A stretch of DNA of 64,000 nt from Amycolatopsis sp. EV170708-02-1 (GTDB taxonomy: Bacteria; Actinomycetota; Actinomycetes; Mycobacteriales; Pseudonocardiaceae), in assembly GCF_022479115.1 (NCBI RefSeq), contig NZ_CP092497.1:9114001-9178000 (forward strand), read 5' to 3'. The notes beneath the pieces are model-generated. The model worked only from the letters and a program-made list of their open reading frames with translations, ran no database searches and was not told the origin of the DNA. Of this stretch, positions 1 to 7,162 are shown one piece after another. The position numbers were made by a program, and so were the translations under genes. The first letter of the stretch is position 1; each line of letters begins with the position of its first letter.

Positions 1-1
1 G

Positions 2-283
2 ACCACGGACCCGCCCGATGCCGCCGAAGCGGCGCGGGCGGGTTTTGTGGTGAGCAAGGCCGTGGGCAATTCGGTGGTCCGCCACCGGGTCACCCGCCGA
101 TTGAGGCATCTCGTTTCCGCCAGGATCGGAACACTGCCGCCGGGCAGCTCGTTGGTGATACGGGCACTACCTCCGGCCGCGGACGCGTCCAGCGCGGAAC
201 TCGGCTCGGACCTCGACGCGTCGTTGCGGCGTCTCGGGCTGTCCCGCCAGACGCGACCCCCCGACCACGGATCAGCGGTGTAA
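2..283 (+). CDS. rnpA: Ribonuclease P protein component, 5' end missing
   Basis: Protein subunit of RNase P, which helps the RNA subunit remove 5' leaders from precursor tRNAs. The frame is open from base 2, so the gene begins left of the window and only the last 93 residues are present. The conserved stretch [17 protein letters not shown] followed by the basic TRRLRH helix is the RNase P protein signature. A GTG at 47 falls in the middle of this motif and is not the true start. Four bases separate its stop from yidD, in the usual rpmH-rnpA-yidD-yidC order near oriC. Confidence 0.93.
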   Translation, partial: TTDPPDAAEAARAGFVVSKAVGNSVVRHRVTRRLRHLVSARIGTLPPGSSLVIRALPPAADASSAELGSDLDASLRRLGLSRQTRPPDHGSAV

Positions 284-287
284 CGGC

Positions 288-593
288 ATGCGAGCCACCG
301 AGAACGACACCACCGAAGAAGCCCGTCCCGGCCCGGTGGCATGGGTGCTGCTCCTGCCCATCAAGCTGTATCGCAAGGCGATCTCGCCCTTCCTTCCTCC
401 GGCGTGCCGGTTCTACCCGAGCTGTAGCGCGTACGCCGTCGAGGCACTGACCCGGCATGGCGCCGGCCGCGGCACTTATCTCGCGGTCCGGCGTCTGCTG
501 CGCTGTGGCCCGTGGACCATGCCCGGCCGCGATCCGGTACCCGAGACGTTCTCGTGGCGCCACCGCCGACCTGAAACACCGATCGAGGAGTAG
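288..593 (+). CDS. yidD: Membrane protein insertion efficiency factor YidD
   Basis: A 101-residue YidD family protein, a small membrane-associated factor that assists YidC-dependent insertion of inner-membrane proteins. The family core is visible: PIKLYRKAISPFLPPACRFYPSCSAYAVEAL, containing the PSCS/YA motif with paired cysteines, and a second Cys-containing segment RRLLRCGPW. The hydrophobic N-terminal segment VAWVLLLPIKLY precedes it. The gene starts at an ATG four bases after rnpA and ends five bases before yidC, so all three are probably translated from one transcript. Confidence 0.95.
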   Translation: MRATENDTTEEARPGPVAWVLLLPIKLYRKAISPFLPPACRFYPSCSAYAVEALTRHGAGRGTYLAVRRLLRCGPWTMPGRDPVPETFSWRHRRPETPIEE

Positions 594-597
594 CTCA

Positions 598-1701
598 GTG
601 CTCGACTTCATCTACTACCCCGTGTCCTTCATCTTGTGGTGTTGGCACAAGGTCTTCGGGCTCGTGTTCGGTGAGGCGAACGCGGTCTCCTGGATCCTCG
701 CGATCATCTTCTTGACGTTCACGGTCCGCGGCATCATGTTCAAGCCGTTCGTGAACCAGGTCCGGTCGATGAAGAAAATGCAGGACTTCGCGCCGGAAAT
801 GAAGAAGATCCAGAAGAAGTACGCGAACGACCGGCAGCGCCAGGCGATGGAGATGCAGAAGCTCCAGAAGGAGCACGGCGTCAACCCGCTGGGCAGCTGC
901 CTGCCGATGCTGCTTCAGATCCCGGTCTTCATCGGTCTGAACCACGTCCTGCGGATGTTCACCATCAACCCGTACGGCGGCCCGAAGACCGAGAACTACT
1001 TCTTCGACCAGGCCGGCGTCGAGTCCTACGTTCACGCGAAGCTGTTCGGCACCAACCTCGGTGACGCGATCTACACCGGCGTCGACATGGTCAGCGGCGG
1101 CAACGCGGCGACCGGCTTCCACTGGGGCGTCGCCCCGGTCGCGATCCCGCTGATGATCGTCGCCAGCATCGCCACGCACCTCACCGCGCGTCACTCGGTC
1201 CAGCGCCAGAACCCCGAGTCGGCCACCCCGCAGACCGCGATGATGAACAAGCTGACGATGTACATCTTCCCGCTCGGTGTCCTCATCTTCGGTGCGCTGT
1301 TCCCGGTCGGCCTTCTCTTCTACTGGCTCGCCAACAACGGCTGGACCCTGATGCAGCAGCGGCTCGTCTACACGAAGATCGACAAGGAAGAAGAGGCCCG
1401 CAAGGCCGCCGAGAAGGAGAAGCGCTCCAACCTCGGCCCGAAGCCCGGTCAGAAGCCGACCGCGCCGCGCCCCGGCCAGAAGCCGGTCCAGCAGAAGAAG
1501 AACAAGCAGTCCTCCGGTGGTCAGGTCAAGAAGGCGGGCTCCCCGCACGGCTTCGCCCAGACCGGTTCGTCCGCCGCGGAGAAGAAGGACGCCAACGACG
1601 CAACAGCCGAGCCGTCGACGAACGGCTCGAAGGAGAACGGTGCGGACGTGCCCGGTCTCATCTCGGACTCGACTAAGAAATCGGGCCGGAAGCGTCGCTG
1701 A
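598..1701 (+). CDS. yidC: Membrane protein insertase YidC/Oxa1
   Basis: Polytopic insertase that places membrane proteins into the bilayer alone or with SecYEG. The start is GTG 598, seven bases after GAGGAG (585-590), giving 367 residues; the open frame extends upstream into yidD and is not used. The N-terminal hydrophobic segment (about residues 5-50), the conserved core with KPFVNQVRSMKKMQDFAPEMKKIQKKY, the QIPVFIGLNHVLR helix and the later NKLTMYIFPLGVLIFGALFPVGLLFYWLANNGW segment fit the five-helix Gram-positive YidC core. From about residue 270 the tail is very rich in Lys, Gln and Pro, which probably serves ribosome docking. Followed 30 bases later by jag. Confidence 0.95.
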   Translation: MLDFIYYPVSFILWCWHKVFGLVFGEANAVSWILAIIFLTFTVRGIMFKPFVNQVRSMKKMQDFAPEMKKIQKKYANDRQRQAMEMQKLQKEHGVNPLGSCLPMLLQIPVFIGLNHVLRMFTINPYGGPKTENYFFDQAGVESYVHAKLFGTNLGDAIYTGVDMVSGGNAATGFHWGVAPVAIPLMIVASIATHLTARHSVQRQNPESATPQTAMMNKLTMYIFPLGVLIFGALFPVGLLFYWLANNGWTLMQQRLVYTKIDKEEEARKAAEKEKRSNLGPKPGQKPTAPRPGQKPVQQKKNKQSSGGQVKKAGSPHGFAQTGSSAAEKKDANDATAEPSTNGSKENGADVPGLISDSTKKSGRKRR

Positions 1702-1731
1702 CGCCGATCCGGTTCGGAGAGGAGACCAGTA

Positions 1732-2289
1732 ATGGCGGAGACGATCGACACGATCGACGCCGAGGAGAACAGCGCGGCCGAGGTTGAGGGCGCCGCTGAA
1801 GAGACCGCTCGCAAGGGAGGTGTCGACGACGACGTCCTCGTGAAGGAGGGCGACATCGCCGGTGACTACCTCGAGCGGCTGCTCGACCTTTTGGACTACG
1901 ACGGCGACATCGACCTCGATGTCGAAGCGGGCCGCGCGATCGTCAGCATCGACGGCGGCGAGGACCTCGAGAAGCTCGTCGGTCCCCGCGGCACCGTGCT
2001 GGAGGCGCTGCAGGAGCTGACGCGGCTGGCGGTGCAGCAGGAGACCGGTTCGCGAAGCAGGCTGATGTTGGACATCGCGGGCTGGCGCGCCGACCGTCGC
2101 GAGGAGCTCCGCGAGCTCGGCCGCTCGACCGCCGAGACGGTCGTCTCGTCCGGCGAGCGTGTCCGGCTGCAGCCGATGAGCCCGTTCGAGCGGAAGGTCG
2201 TGCACGACGCGGTCGCCGCCGTCGATGGGGTCAAGAGCGAGAGCGAAGGAGAGGACCCGAAGCGCCGGGTCGTCATCTTCCCCGCCTGA
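1732..2289 (+). CDS. jag: RNA-binding protein Jag/KhpB (KH and R3H domains)
   Basis: Cytoplasmic single-strand nucleic-acid-binding protein of the SpoIIIJ-associated (Jag/KhpB) family, 185 residues. An acidic N-terminus is followed by a KH-like domain (about residues 60-120, with GGEDLEKLVGPRGTVLEALQ) and a C-terminal R3H domain where the Arg-x3-His signature appears as RKVVH. A good Shine-Dalgarno (GGAGAGGAG) precedes ATG 1732. It directly follows yidC, the standard linkage, and a strong terminator hairpin begins 12 bases after its stop. Confidence 0.94.
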   Translation: MAETIDTIDAEENSAAEVEGAAEETARKGGVDDDVLVKEGDIAGDYLERLLDLLDYDGDIDLDVEAGRAIVSIDGGEDLEKLVGPRGTVLEALQELTRLAVQQETGSRSRLMLDIAGWRADRREELRELGRSTAETVVSSGERVRLQPMSPFERKVVHDAVAAVDGVKSESEGEDPKRRVVIFPA

Positions 2290-2300
2290 CGGTTACTCGA

Positions 2301-2338
2301 AAGAAGCGGCCCGCCGGTCATCCGGCGGGCCGCTTCTT
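2301..2338 (+). terminator. Intrinsic terminator after jag
   Basis: A perfect 17-base-pair inverted repeat (2301-2317 with 2322-2338) around a TCAT loop. The stem ends in CTTCTTT, which supplies a short U-rich tail. It separates the rnpA-yidD-yidC-jag transcript from rsmG-parA-parB. Confidence 0.9.
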
Positions 2339-2366
2339 TGTGTCCGGGGTGAATTACACGCGTGGC

Positions 2367-2380
2367 GTTTCACGTGAAAC
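2367..2380. promoter_or_regulatory. parS centromere site 1
   Basis: Perfect 14-base palindrome GTTTCACGTGAAAC, the conserved ParB-binding parS sequence. It lies between the jag terminator and rsmG, about 1.8 kb from parB, so it is a likely nucleation site for ParB during origin segregation. Confidence 0.95.
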
Positions 2381-2398
2381 GGGGGAAGGCGAGTGGAG

Positions 2399-2407
2399 TT
2401 GTCCACA
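2399..2407 (+). promoter_or_regulatory. DnaA box between two parS sites
   Basis: TTGTCCACA is an exact match to the actinobacterial DnaA box. It sits between two perfect parS sites. A one-mismatch copy (TTGTCCATG, - strand) overlaps 2441-2451. Together they suggest DnaA binding at this ParB loading region; function is inferred from sequence only. Confidence 0.6.
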
Positions 2408-2462
2408 ACTTCGGACTGTCTCCCCGCTTTGCGCTCGGCGTCATGGACAATCAGTGGAGCGC

Positions 2463-2476
2463 GTTTCACGTGAAAC
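2463..2476. promoter_or_regulatory. parS centromere site 2
   Basis: Second perfect GTTTCACGTGAAAC palindrome, 96 bases from the first and 24 bases before the rsmG start. It probably overlaps the rsmG-parA promoter or leader, so ParB loading could also affect expression of this operon. Confidence 0.95.
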
Positions 2477-2500
2477 GGCGTCGAGGGTTGAGGAGCGAGA

Positions 2501-3244
2501 GTGGGCTTGGACGGGGTCGCCGCATCGGTACGGACCGCGGCGTCGGGAGTATTCGGAGACCGCGTCGAGCAAGCCGCCGGCTACGTCGAACTCCTGGAGC
2601 GGCATGGCGTCGAGCGCGGGCTCATCGGCCCCCGCGAGGTCGACCGGTTGTGGGAGCGGCACGTCCTCAACTCCGCCGTGATCGGCGAGCGGATCCCGGA
2701 CGGCGCCCGGGTGGTCGACGTCGGCTCGGGCGCGGGGCTTCCGGGTGTACCGCTCGCGATCAGCCGACCGGACCTCGATATCGTTCTGCTCGAACCGATG
2801 GCTCGCCGGGTCGACTGGCTGGCCGAGGTTGCCGAGAAGCTGGAACTCCCCATCACCGTTGTCCGCGGGCGCGCGGAGGAGCGGCAGGTACGTGAGGAGC
2901 TCGGTGGCGCGGATGTCGTCACCGCCCGGGCGGTCGCTCCCTTGGCCCGGCTCGCGAACTGGTGCCTCCCCCTCGTGCGTTCCCAAGGTGCTCTGGTCGC
3001 CCTCAAAGGAGCGAGCGCTGGAGAGGAAATCGAACGCGATCGCGCCGCCGTCCGGAAGGCCGGCGGCGGCGAGCCGGAAGTCTTCGAGTGCGGTACCAAG
3101 GTGCTCGAGATCCCGAGCACGGTCGTCGTGATCCACCGTCTGCCCCGAAACCGTCTCGACAGCGCGGCAGGCGCAGCTAGACCGGTTCCACGTGAAACAA
3201 CGCAGAACGACTCTCACGTCCACTACAGAGGAGGCTCGAGACCG
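2501..3244 (+). CDS. rsmG: 16S rRNA (guanine-N7) methyltransferase RsmG/GidB; frame open into parA
   Basis: SAM-dependent methyltransferase that adds N7-methyl to the conserved guanine of helix 18 in 16S rRNA (G527 in E. coli). GTG 2501 follows a GGTTGAGGAG ribosome site. Family motifs are clear: LIGPREVDRLWERHVLNSA near residue 50, the SAM loop VVDVGSGAGLPGVPLAI near residue 70, and VVTARAVAPLARL and GALVALKG further on. The conserved part ends at about residue 220 (STVVVIHRLP). There is no in-frame stop before the parA start: the frame runs through a parS-like site and the parA ribosome site, giving a potential 557-residue RsmG-ParA product. The end given here is the base before the parA GTG, not a stop codon. 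Confidence 0.88.
3185..3198. promoter_or_regulatory. parS-like site in the rsmG-parA junction
   Basis: GTTCCACGTGAAAC differs from the parS palindrome at one position. It lies 47 bases upstream of the parA start, in the coding frame shared by rsmG and parA. A parS copy next to parAB is common in actinobacteria. Confidence 0.8.
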
Positions 3245-4174
3245 GTGACTCCCCCGCCGTCCGACCCTGCGAGCGCCGGCCAGGAACTCGGCTGGACGCC
3301 CATCGCCGAAGAAGCCGTCCGCGCCGCCAGCGTGCTGCACCCCAAGGAGGGTGCACTCCCCCGGCCGAACCGTCGGCGAGTGCTGACGGTCGCCAACCAG
3401 AAGGGCGGCGTCGGCAAGACGACGAGCACGGTGAACCTCGCCGCCGCCCTCGCCGTCCACGGGCTCAAGACGCTCGTGATCGACCTGGACCCTCAGGGCA
3501 ACGCGAGCACCGCGCTCGACATCGACCACCGATCCGGCACGCCGTCGATCTACGAGGTGCTGATCGGTGAGGTGTCGCTGGCCGAGGCGGCGGCGCAGAG
3601 CGAGCAGTCGCCCAACCTCTACTGCGTCCCCGCGACCATCGACCTCGCCGGCGCCGAGATCGAACTCGTCTCCATGGCGTCCCGCGAGATGCGGCTCAAG
3701 GAGGCGCTCTCGTCCGAGATCCTCGACGAGATCGGCGTCGACTACGTCTTCATCGACTGCCCGCCGTCGCTCGGTCTGCTGACCGTCAACGCGATGGTCG
3801 CCGCGCAGGAGGTGCTGATCCCGATCCAGTGTGAGTACTACGCGCTCGAAGGTCTGGGGCAGCTGCTGAGCAACATCGAACTCGTTCAGGCGCACCTGAA
3901 CCGCGAACTTAGTGTCTCCACGATTCTGCTCACCATGTACGACGGCCGGACGAAGCTGGCCGATCAGGTGACGAACGAGGTCCGAAACCACTTCGGGGAC
4001 ACTGTTCTCAAGACGGTGATCCCGCGCAGTGTGAAGGTCTCCGAGGCGCCCGGGTACGGGCAGACCGTCCTCGCTTACGACCCGGGTTCGCGGGGTGCGA
4101 TGAGCTACGTGGACGCGGCGAAGGAGATCGCCCAGCGCGGAGTGGAGATGAAGGAAAGGAGCGGTACGGCATGA
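3245..4174 (+). CDS. parA: Chromosome-partitioning ATPase ParA (Soj)
   Basis: Deviant-Walker ATPase that binds nucleoid DNA when ATP-bound and helps move ParB-parS complexes; 309 residues from GTG 3245, which follows AGAGGAGG (3227-3234) by ten bases. The deviant Walker A motif KGGVGKTT is near residue 53, Walker A' as [13 protein letters not shown], and Walker B as [13 protein letters not shown]. The C-terminal [22 protein letters not shown] block is typical of chromosomal ParA. The first 40 residues are a low-complexity extension. The stop overlaps the parB start by four bases (ATGA), indicating translational coupling. Confidence 0.96.
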   Translation: MTPPPSDPASAGQELGWTPIAEEAVRAASVLHPKEGALPRPNRRRVLTVANQKGGVGKTTSTVNLAAALAVHGLKTLVIDLDPQGNASTALDIDHRSGTPSIYEVLIGEVSLAEAAAQSEQSPNLYCVPATIDLAGAEIELVSMASREMRLKEALSSEILDEIGVDYVFIDCPPSLGLLTVNAMVAAQEVLIPIQCEYYALEGLGQLLSNIELVQAHLNRELSVSTILLTMYDGRTKLADQVTNEVRNHFGDTVLKTVIPRSVKVSEAPGYGQTVLAYDPGSRGAMSYVDAAKEIAQRGVEMKERSGTA

Positions 4175-5187
4175 GCGAGCGCAGAGGAGGGCTCGGGCGC
4201 GGGCTCGCCGCCCTGATCCCCACCGGCCCTCCGCCGGGTTCGGCGGCTCCCGTCGAGAACGGTTCCCCTGCCCCGTCCGCTCCCGCGAGCAAGCCCGCGG
4301 GGCCGGACGACAAGGGCTGGTTCGCGGCCAACGGCGCGGCCGGTTCGCACGGCGGAACGGTCGCCGGCGCGGTCTACCGCGAGGTGCCGGTCAGCCAGAT
4401 CAAGCCGAACCCGAAGCAGCCGCGGCAGGTCTTCGACGAGGACGCGCTCAACGAGCTGGAGCACTCGATCCGCGAGTTCGGGCTCATGCAGCCCATCGTG
4501 GTCCGGGAGCTCGGCAACGACGAGTACGAACTCGTCATGGGCGAGCGGCGGCTGCGTGCCTCCCAGCTGGCGGAGCTGGAGGCGATCCCGGCGATCGTCC
4601 GCCAGACCGCCGACGAGGCGATGCTGCGCGACGCGCTGCTCGAGAACATCCACCGCGTTCAGCTCAACCCGCTCGAAGAGGCGGCCGCGTATCAGCAGCT
4701 GCTCGACGAATTCGCGGTCACGCACGAGGAACTGGCGAGCCGGATCGGGCGTAGCCGCCCGGTCATCACGAACACGATCCGCTTGCTCAAACTCCCCCTC
4801 GCGGTCCAGCGACGGGTCGCGGCCGGGGTGCTTTCGGCGGGCCACGCGCGGGCGCTGCTGTCTCTCGAAGACGCCGAGAGTCAGGAAGAGCTGGCCGCGC
4901 GGATCGTCGCGGAGGGTATGTCGGTCCGCGCGACCGAAGAAGCCGTGACGCTCAAGAAGAGCGAAAAGCCGGCCAAGCCGAAGCCCGCTCCCCGCAAGCC
5001 GATCCAGGCACCCGGTCTCCAGGAACTGGCGAACCGGCTTTCGGACCGGTTCGACACTCGCGTGAAGGTCGACTTGGGTCGCCGCAAGGGGCGGATCACC
5101 CTCGAATTCGGCTCGGTTGACGATCTTGAACGCATCGTGGCGCTCATGGATCAAAATCAGGCAAATCAGACACCGAAAATCGATTAG
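4171..5187 (+). CDS. parB: Chromosome-partitioning protein ParB (CTPase clamp)
   Basis: parS-binding CTPase that loads as a sliding clamp around the origin region; 338 residues. The N-terminal [15 protein letters not shown] segment is the ParA-contact region. The CTP-binding core includes the box with [21 protein letters not shown], the [10 protein letters not shown] motif and [15 protein letters not shown] helix-turn-helix follows at about 190-230 ([26 protein letters not shown]). A Lys/Pro-rich linker leads to the C-terminal dimerisation domain (about 280-338). It is coupled to parA by the ATGA overlap. Three parS or near-parS sites lie upstream and one degenerate site downstream. Confidence 0.96.
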   Translation: MSERRGGLGRGLAALIPTGPPPGSAAPVENGSPAPSAPASKPAGPDDKGWFAANGAAGSHGGTVAGAVYREVPVSQIKPNPKQPRQVFDEDALNELEHSIREFGLMQPIVVRELGNDEYELVMGERRLRASQLAELEAIPAIVRQTADEAMLRDALLENIHRVQLNPLEEAAAYQQLLDEFAVTHEELASRIGRSRPVITNTIRLLKLPLAVQRRVAAGVLSAGHARALLSLEDAESQEELAARIVAEGMSVRATEEAVTLKKSEKPAKPKPAPRKPIQAPGLQELANRLSDRFDTRVKVDLGRRKGRITLEFGSVDDLERIVALMDQNQANQTPKID

Positions 5188-5272
5188 GGATCACCCCGGG
5201 TCGTTTTGTCACGGTGACGATAGCTCGCTGCTGATGATTCTGTGACGCTGAGTGCTTGAACTGGGGGCAAGC

Positions 5273-5884
5273 GTGAAGGGGTTCTTCGGCGGTCGAAATC
5301 CGCGCGCGGTGGTCTTCGACTGCGACGGATTGCTGTTCGCGCGGCGCGGGCTCCCCTTCGGAGCAGACGAGAAGGCGTTGGTGATCGGCAAGTCGCTCCC
5401 GGCCGCCGCCGACGCGATGGCGGCTGCGGCCGGCGAACCGGATGCCGGCGCCGAGATCGCGGACGAGTTGCTGAGGTTGGTGACCGAGGTCGTCACCGCG
5501 AAAGCGGAGGCGATGCCCGGCGCGCGTGAATTGGTCGAACTGACCGCCGCGGCCGTACCGGTCGCCGTCGCGAGCAACTCGCCCCGGGCGCTCCTGGACG
5601 CCGCACTCGTTCGCGGCGGCCTGGCGGAAATGTTTCCCGTGAAACTGGCCGCCGACGAGGTGACCGCGCCGAAGCCGGATCCAGAGATGTACTTGACCGC
5701 TTGTGGTCTCTTGAACGTCGAGCCTGCCGACGCGCTGGCGTTCGAAGACTCCATGACGGGCCTTGGCGTGCCCGTCATCGGGGTACCGACGTTGAAGCAT
5801 CAGGACTTCCCCGCCGATGTCGTGATCGGCTCGCTGCGCGACGAAGAGCTGTTGTCCTGGGTACGCGGATGGTCTCGGCGATGA
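5273..5884 (+). CDS. HAD-superfamily hydrolase, apparently internally shortened
   Basis: Beta-phosphoglucomutase/phosphatase-like HAD protein of 203 residues from GTG 5273 (GGGGG five bases upstream; GTG 5252 is an alternative). Motif I is FDCDGLL, motif II VASNS, and motifs III/IV appear as KPDPEMYL and FEDSMTG. Two segments usual for this family seem absent. After FDCDGLL the cap normally begins with a VDTE-type stretch of about 15 residues, but here the frame goes straight to FARRGLPFG. After FEDSMTG the typical S-A-x-A-A-G helix is missing before VPVIGVPTL. Activity is therefore doubtful. A parS-like sequence lies inside at 5632-5645, and the stop overlaps the ATG of a decayed gene. Confidence 0.7.
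   Translation: MKGFFGGRNPRAVVFDCDGLLFARRGLPFGADEKALVIGKSLPAAADAMAAAAGEPDAGAEIADELLRLVTEVVTAKAEAMPGARELVELTAAAVPVAVASNSPRALLDAALVRGGLAEMFPVKLAADEVTAPKPDPEMYLTACGLLNVEPADALAFEDSMTGLGVPVIGVPTLKHQDFPADVVIGSLRDEELLSWVRGWSRR
5632..5645. promoter_or_regulatory. Degenerate parS site inside the HAD gene
   Basis: GTTTCCCGTGAAAC matches parS at 13 of 14 positions. Being within about 0.5 kb of parB and inside a coding frame, it may be a weak extra ParB site or chance; the match quality and location favour the former slightly. Confidence 0.5.
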
Positions 5885-6130
5885 CCGGACTCCCCTTCGT
5901 CCGGTTCCAAAGCCCGACTCGGGATCTCGTCAAGGGGCTCGCCCGCGCCGGACGCCTCACTGTCGAGCAGGAAGCGTTCCGCCGGACGAACAACGACTGG
6001 TTAGACACGAAGCTCAATCCCGGGCCGAGACGTGGTTCAAGGCGACCGCTCGCGTCTTCATCGAGCGAGTCGACGGCTACCTGTCTGCTCGGCGAATCCA
6101 GGGCAGGTCGTCGTCGTGGCCCGGAAACAG
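5881..6130 (+). pseudogene. Decayed remnant of a conserved actinobacterial hypothetical gene
   Basis: An ATG at 5881, overlapping the HAD stop, opens a frame reading DLVKGLARAGRLTVEQEAF then RRTNNDWLDT to about base 6008. The frame then becomes low-complexity, while coherent protein resumes in another + frame at about 6009-6080 (RAETWFKATARVFIERVDGY). A short piece near 6096-6123 again reads NPGQVVVVAR. From memory of actinobacterial proteins, these blocks occur in this order in a family of roughly 150-190 residues with intervening sequence, so this looks like one gene broken by a frameshift and deletions. The family has no function known to me. Confidence 0.55.
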
Positions 6131-6131
6131 A

Positions 6132-6164
6132 AAGGGGACTCGCCCGCAGTGGGCAAGTCCCCTT
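6132..6164 (-). terminator. Terminator after the D-Ala-D-Ala ligase paralogue
   Basis: Fourteen-base inverted repeat (6132-6145 with 6151-6164) with one G-T pairing and a five-base loop, 13 bases beyond the stop of the - strand gene. The strand reads TTTCTGTTTCC after the hairpin, a plausible U-rich tail. Confidence 0.8.
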
Positions 6165-6177
6165 CGCCGGGTCTGGT

Positions 6178-7128
6178 TCAGCTCTTGCGGGAAATCGCCC
6201 GTCCGACGAGGTCGGCGAAGACCGAGCCGAGGGTGGCGCCGGCCGCCTCGATCGCCACCGGCACGATCGAGGTCTCGGTGAGACCCGGTGAGGGGTTCAC
6301 CGCGAGGAAGTGGACCGTGCCGTCTTCGGTGATCACCGCGTCGGTGCGGGAGATGTCGCGAAGCCCGAGTTGCCGGTGCACGGCGACGGCCAGTTCGCCC
6401 ACTGCCTTGGCGGCGTCGTCGGGAATCCGCGCGGGGGTAAAGAAGTCGGTCAGCCCGGCGGTGTAGCGGGCGGTGTAGTCGTATACGCCGCTCTCCGGCA
6501 CGATTTCGACCGCGGGCAAGGCCTCGGGTCCCTCTTCGCCTTCGATGACCGTGACGGCCACCTCGACGCCGGAAACGAACTTCTCGGCGAGGACGGTGTC
6601 GCCGTAGGCGAAGCAGCCGACCATCGCGCCGGGCATTTCCGCGGCGTCCTTGACGACCTGGGCGCCCAGCGCCGATCCTCCCTGGTCGGGCTTCAGGATC
6701 ATGGGCAGCCCGAGTGTGTCGACCATCGAGTCCAGCACGGCTTGCGCGCCGAGCTCGCGGAAGGTGCTGTGCGGCAGCACTACCCAGTCCGGCGTGGTGA
6801 AGCCCGCGTCGGCGACGAGCGCTTTGGCCGTCGGCTTGTCCCACGCGCGTCGGCAGCCTCGCGAGCTGGTGCCGACGTAAGGCACGTCGAGCATCTCCAG
6901 CACCGTCTGCACCGCACCGTTCTCCCCTTCACCTCCGTGTAGGGCGACGATGGCCGCGTCGGGCCGCTGGGTGCGTAGACGTTCGAGCAGACCCGCGTCG
7001 GTGTCCCACTCCTCGACGATGAGGCCTTCCGCCCGCAACGCGACCGAGAGCCGGCGTCCGGAGCGGAGAGAGACATCGCGTTCGTGGGACAGGCCGCCTG
7101 CGAGTACGGCAACGGTGCGGTCGACCAC
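6178..7128 (-). CDS. D-alanine-D-alanine ligase family protein (ATP-grasp) with altered metal site
   Basis: An ATP-grasp ligase of 316 residues resembling Ddl, which joins two D-alanines for peptidoglycan precursors. GTG 7128 follows AAAGGAG at five bases. N-terminal motif LAGGLSHERDVSLRSG, the second motif VALHGGEGENGAVQ, the grasp loop LKPDQGGSALG, the ESGVYDYTARY segment and the C-terminal NPSPGLTETS are all family features. In Ddl the last motif is preceded by a metal-binding Glu (E-x-N); here the codon is GCG, giving FLAVNPSPG. Either it is a divergent paralogue with altered catalysis or another acidic residue substitutes. It stands alone, divergent from no gene and downstream of the aminotransferase. 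Confidence 0.8.
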   Translation of the reverse strand: MVDRTVAVLAGGLSHERDVSLRSGRRLSVALRAEGLIVEEWDTDAGLLERLRTQRPDAAIVALHGGEGENGAVQTVLEMLDVPYVGTSSRGCRRAWDKPTAKALVADAGFTTPDWVVLPHSTFRELGAQAVLDSMVDTLGLPMILKPDQGGSALGAQVVKDAAEMPGAMVGCFAYGDTVLAEKFVSGVEVAVTVIEGEEGPEALPAVEIVPESGVYDYTARYTAGLTDFFTPARIPDDAAKAVGELAVAVHRQLGLRDISRTDAVITEDGTVHFLAVNPSPGLTETSIVPVAIEAAGATLGSVFADLVGRAISRKS

Positions 7129-7162
7129 CGAGACTCCTTTGTGCTTGGGGACGTCCGGTCGA

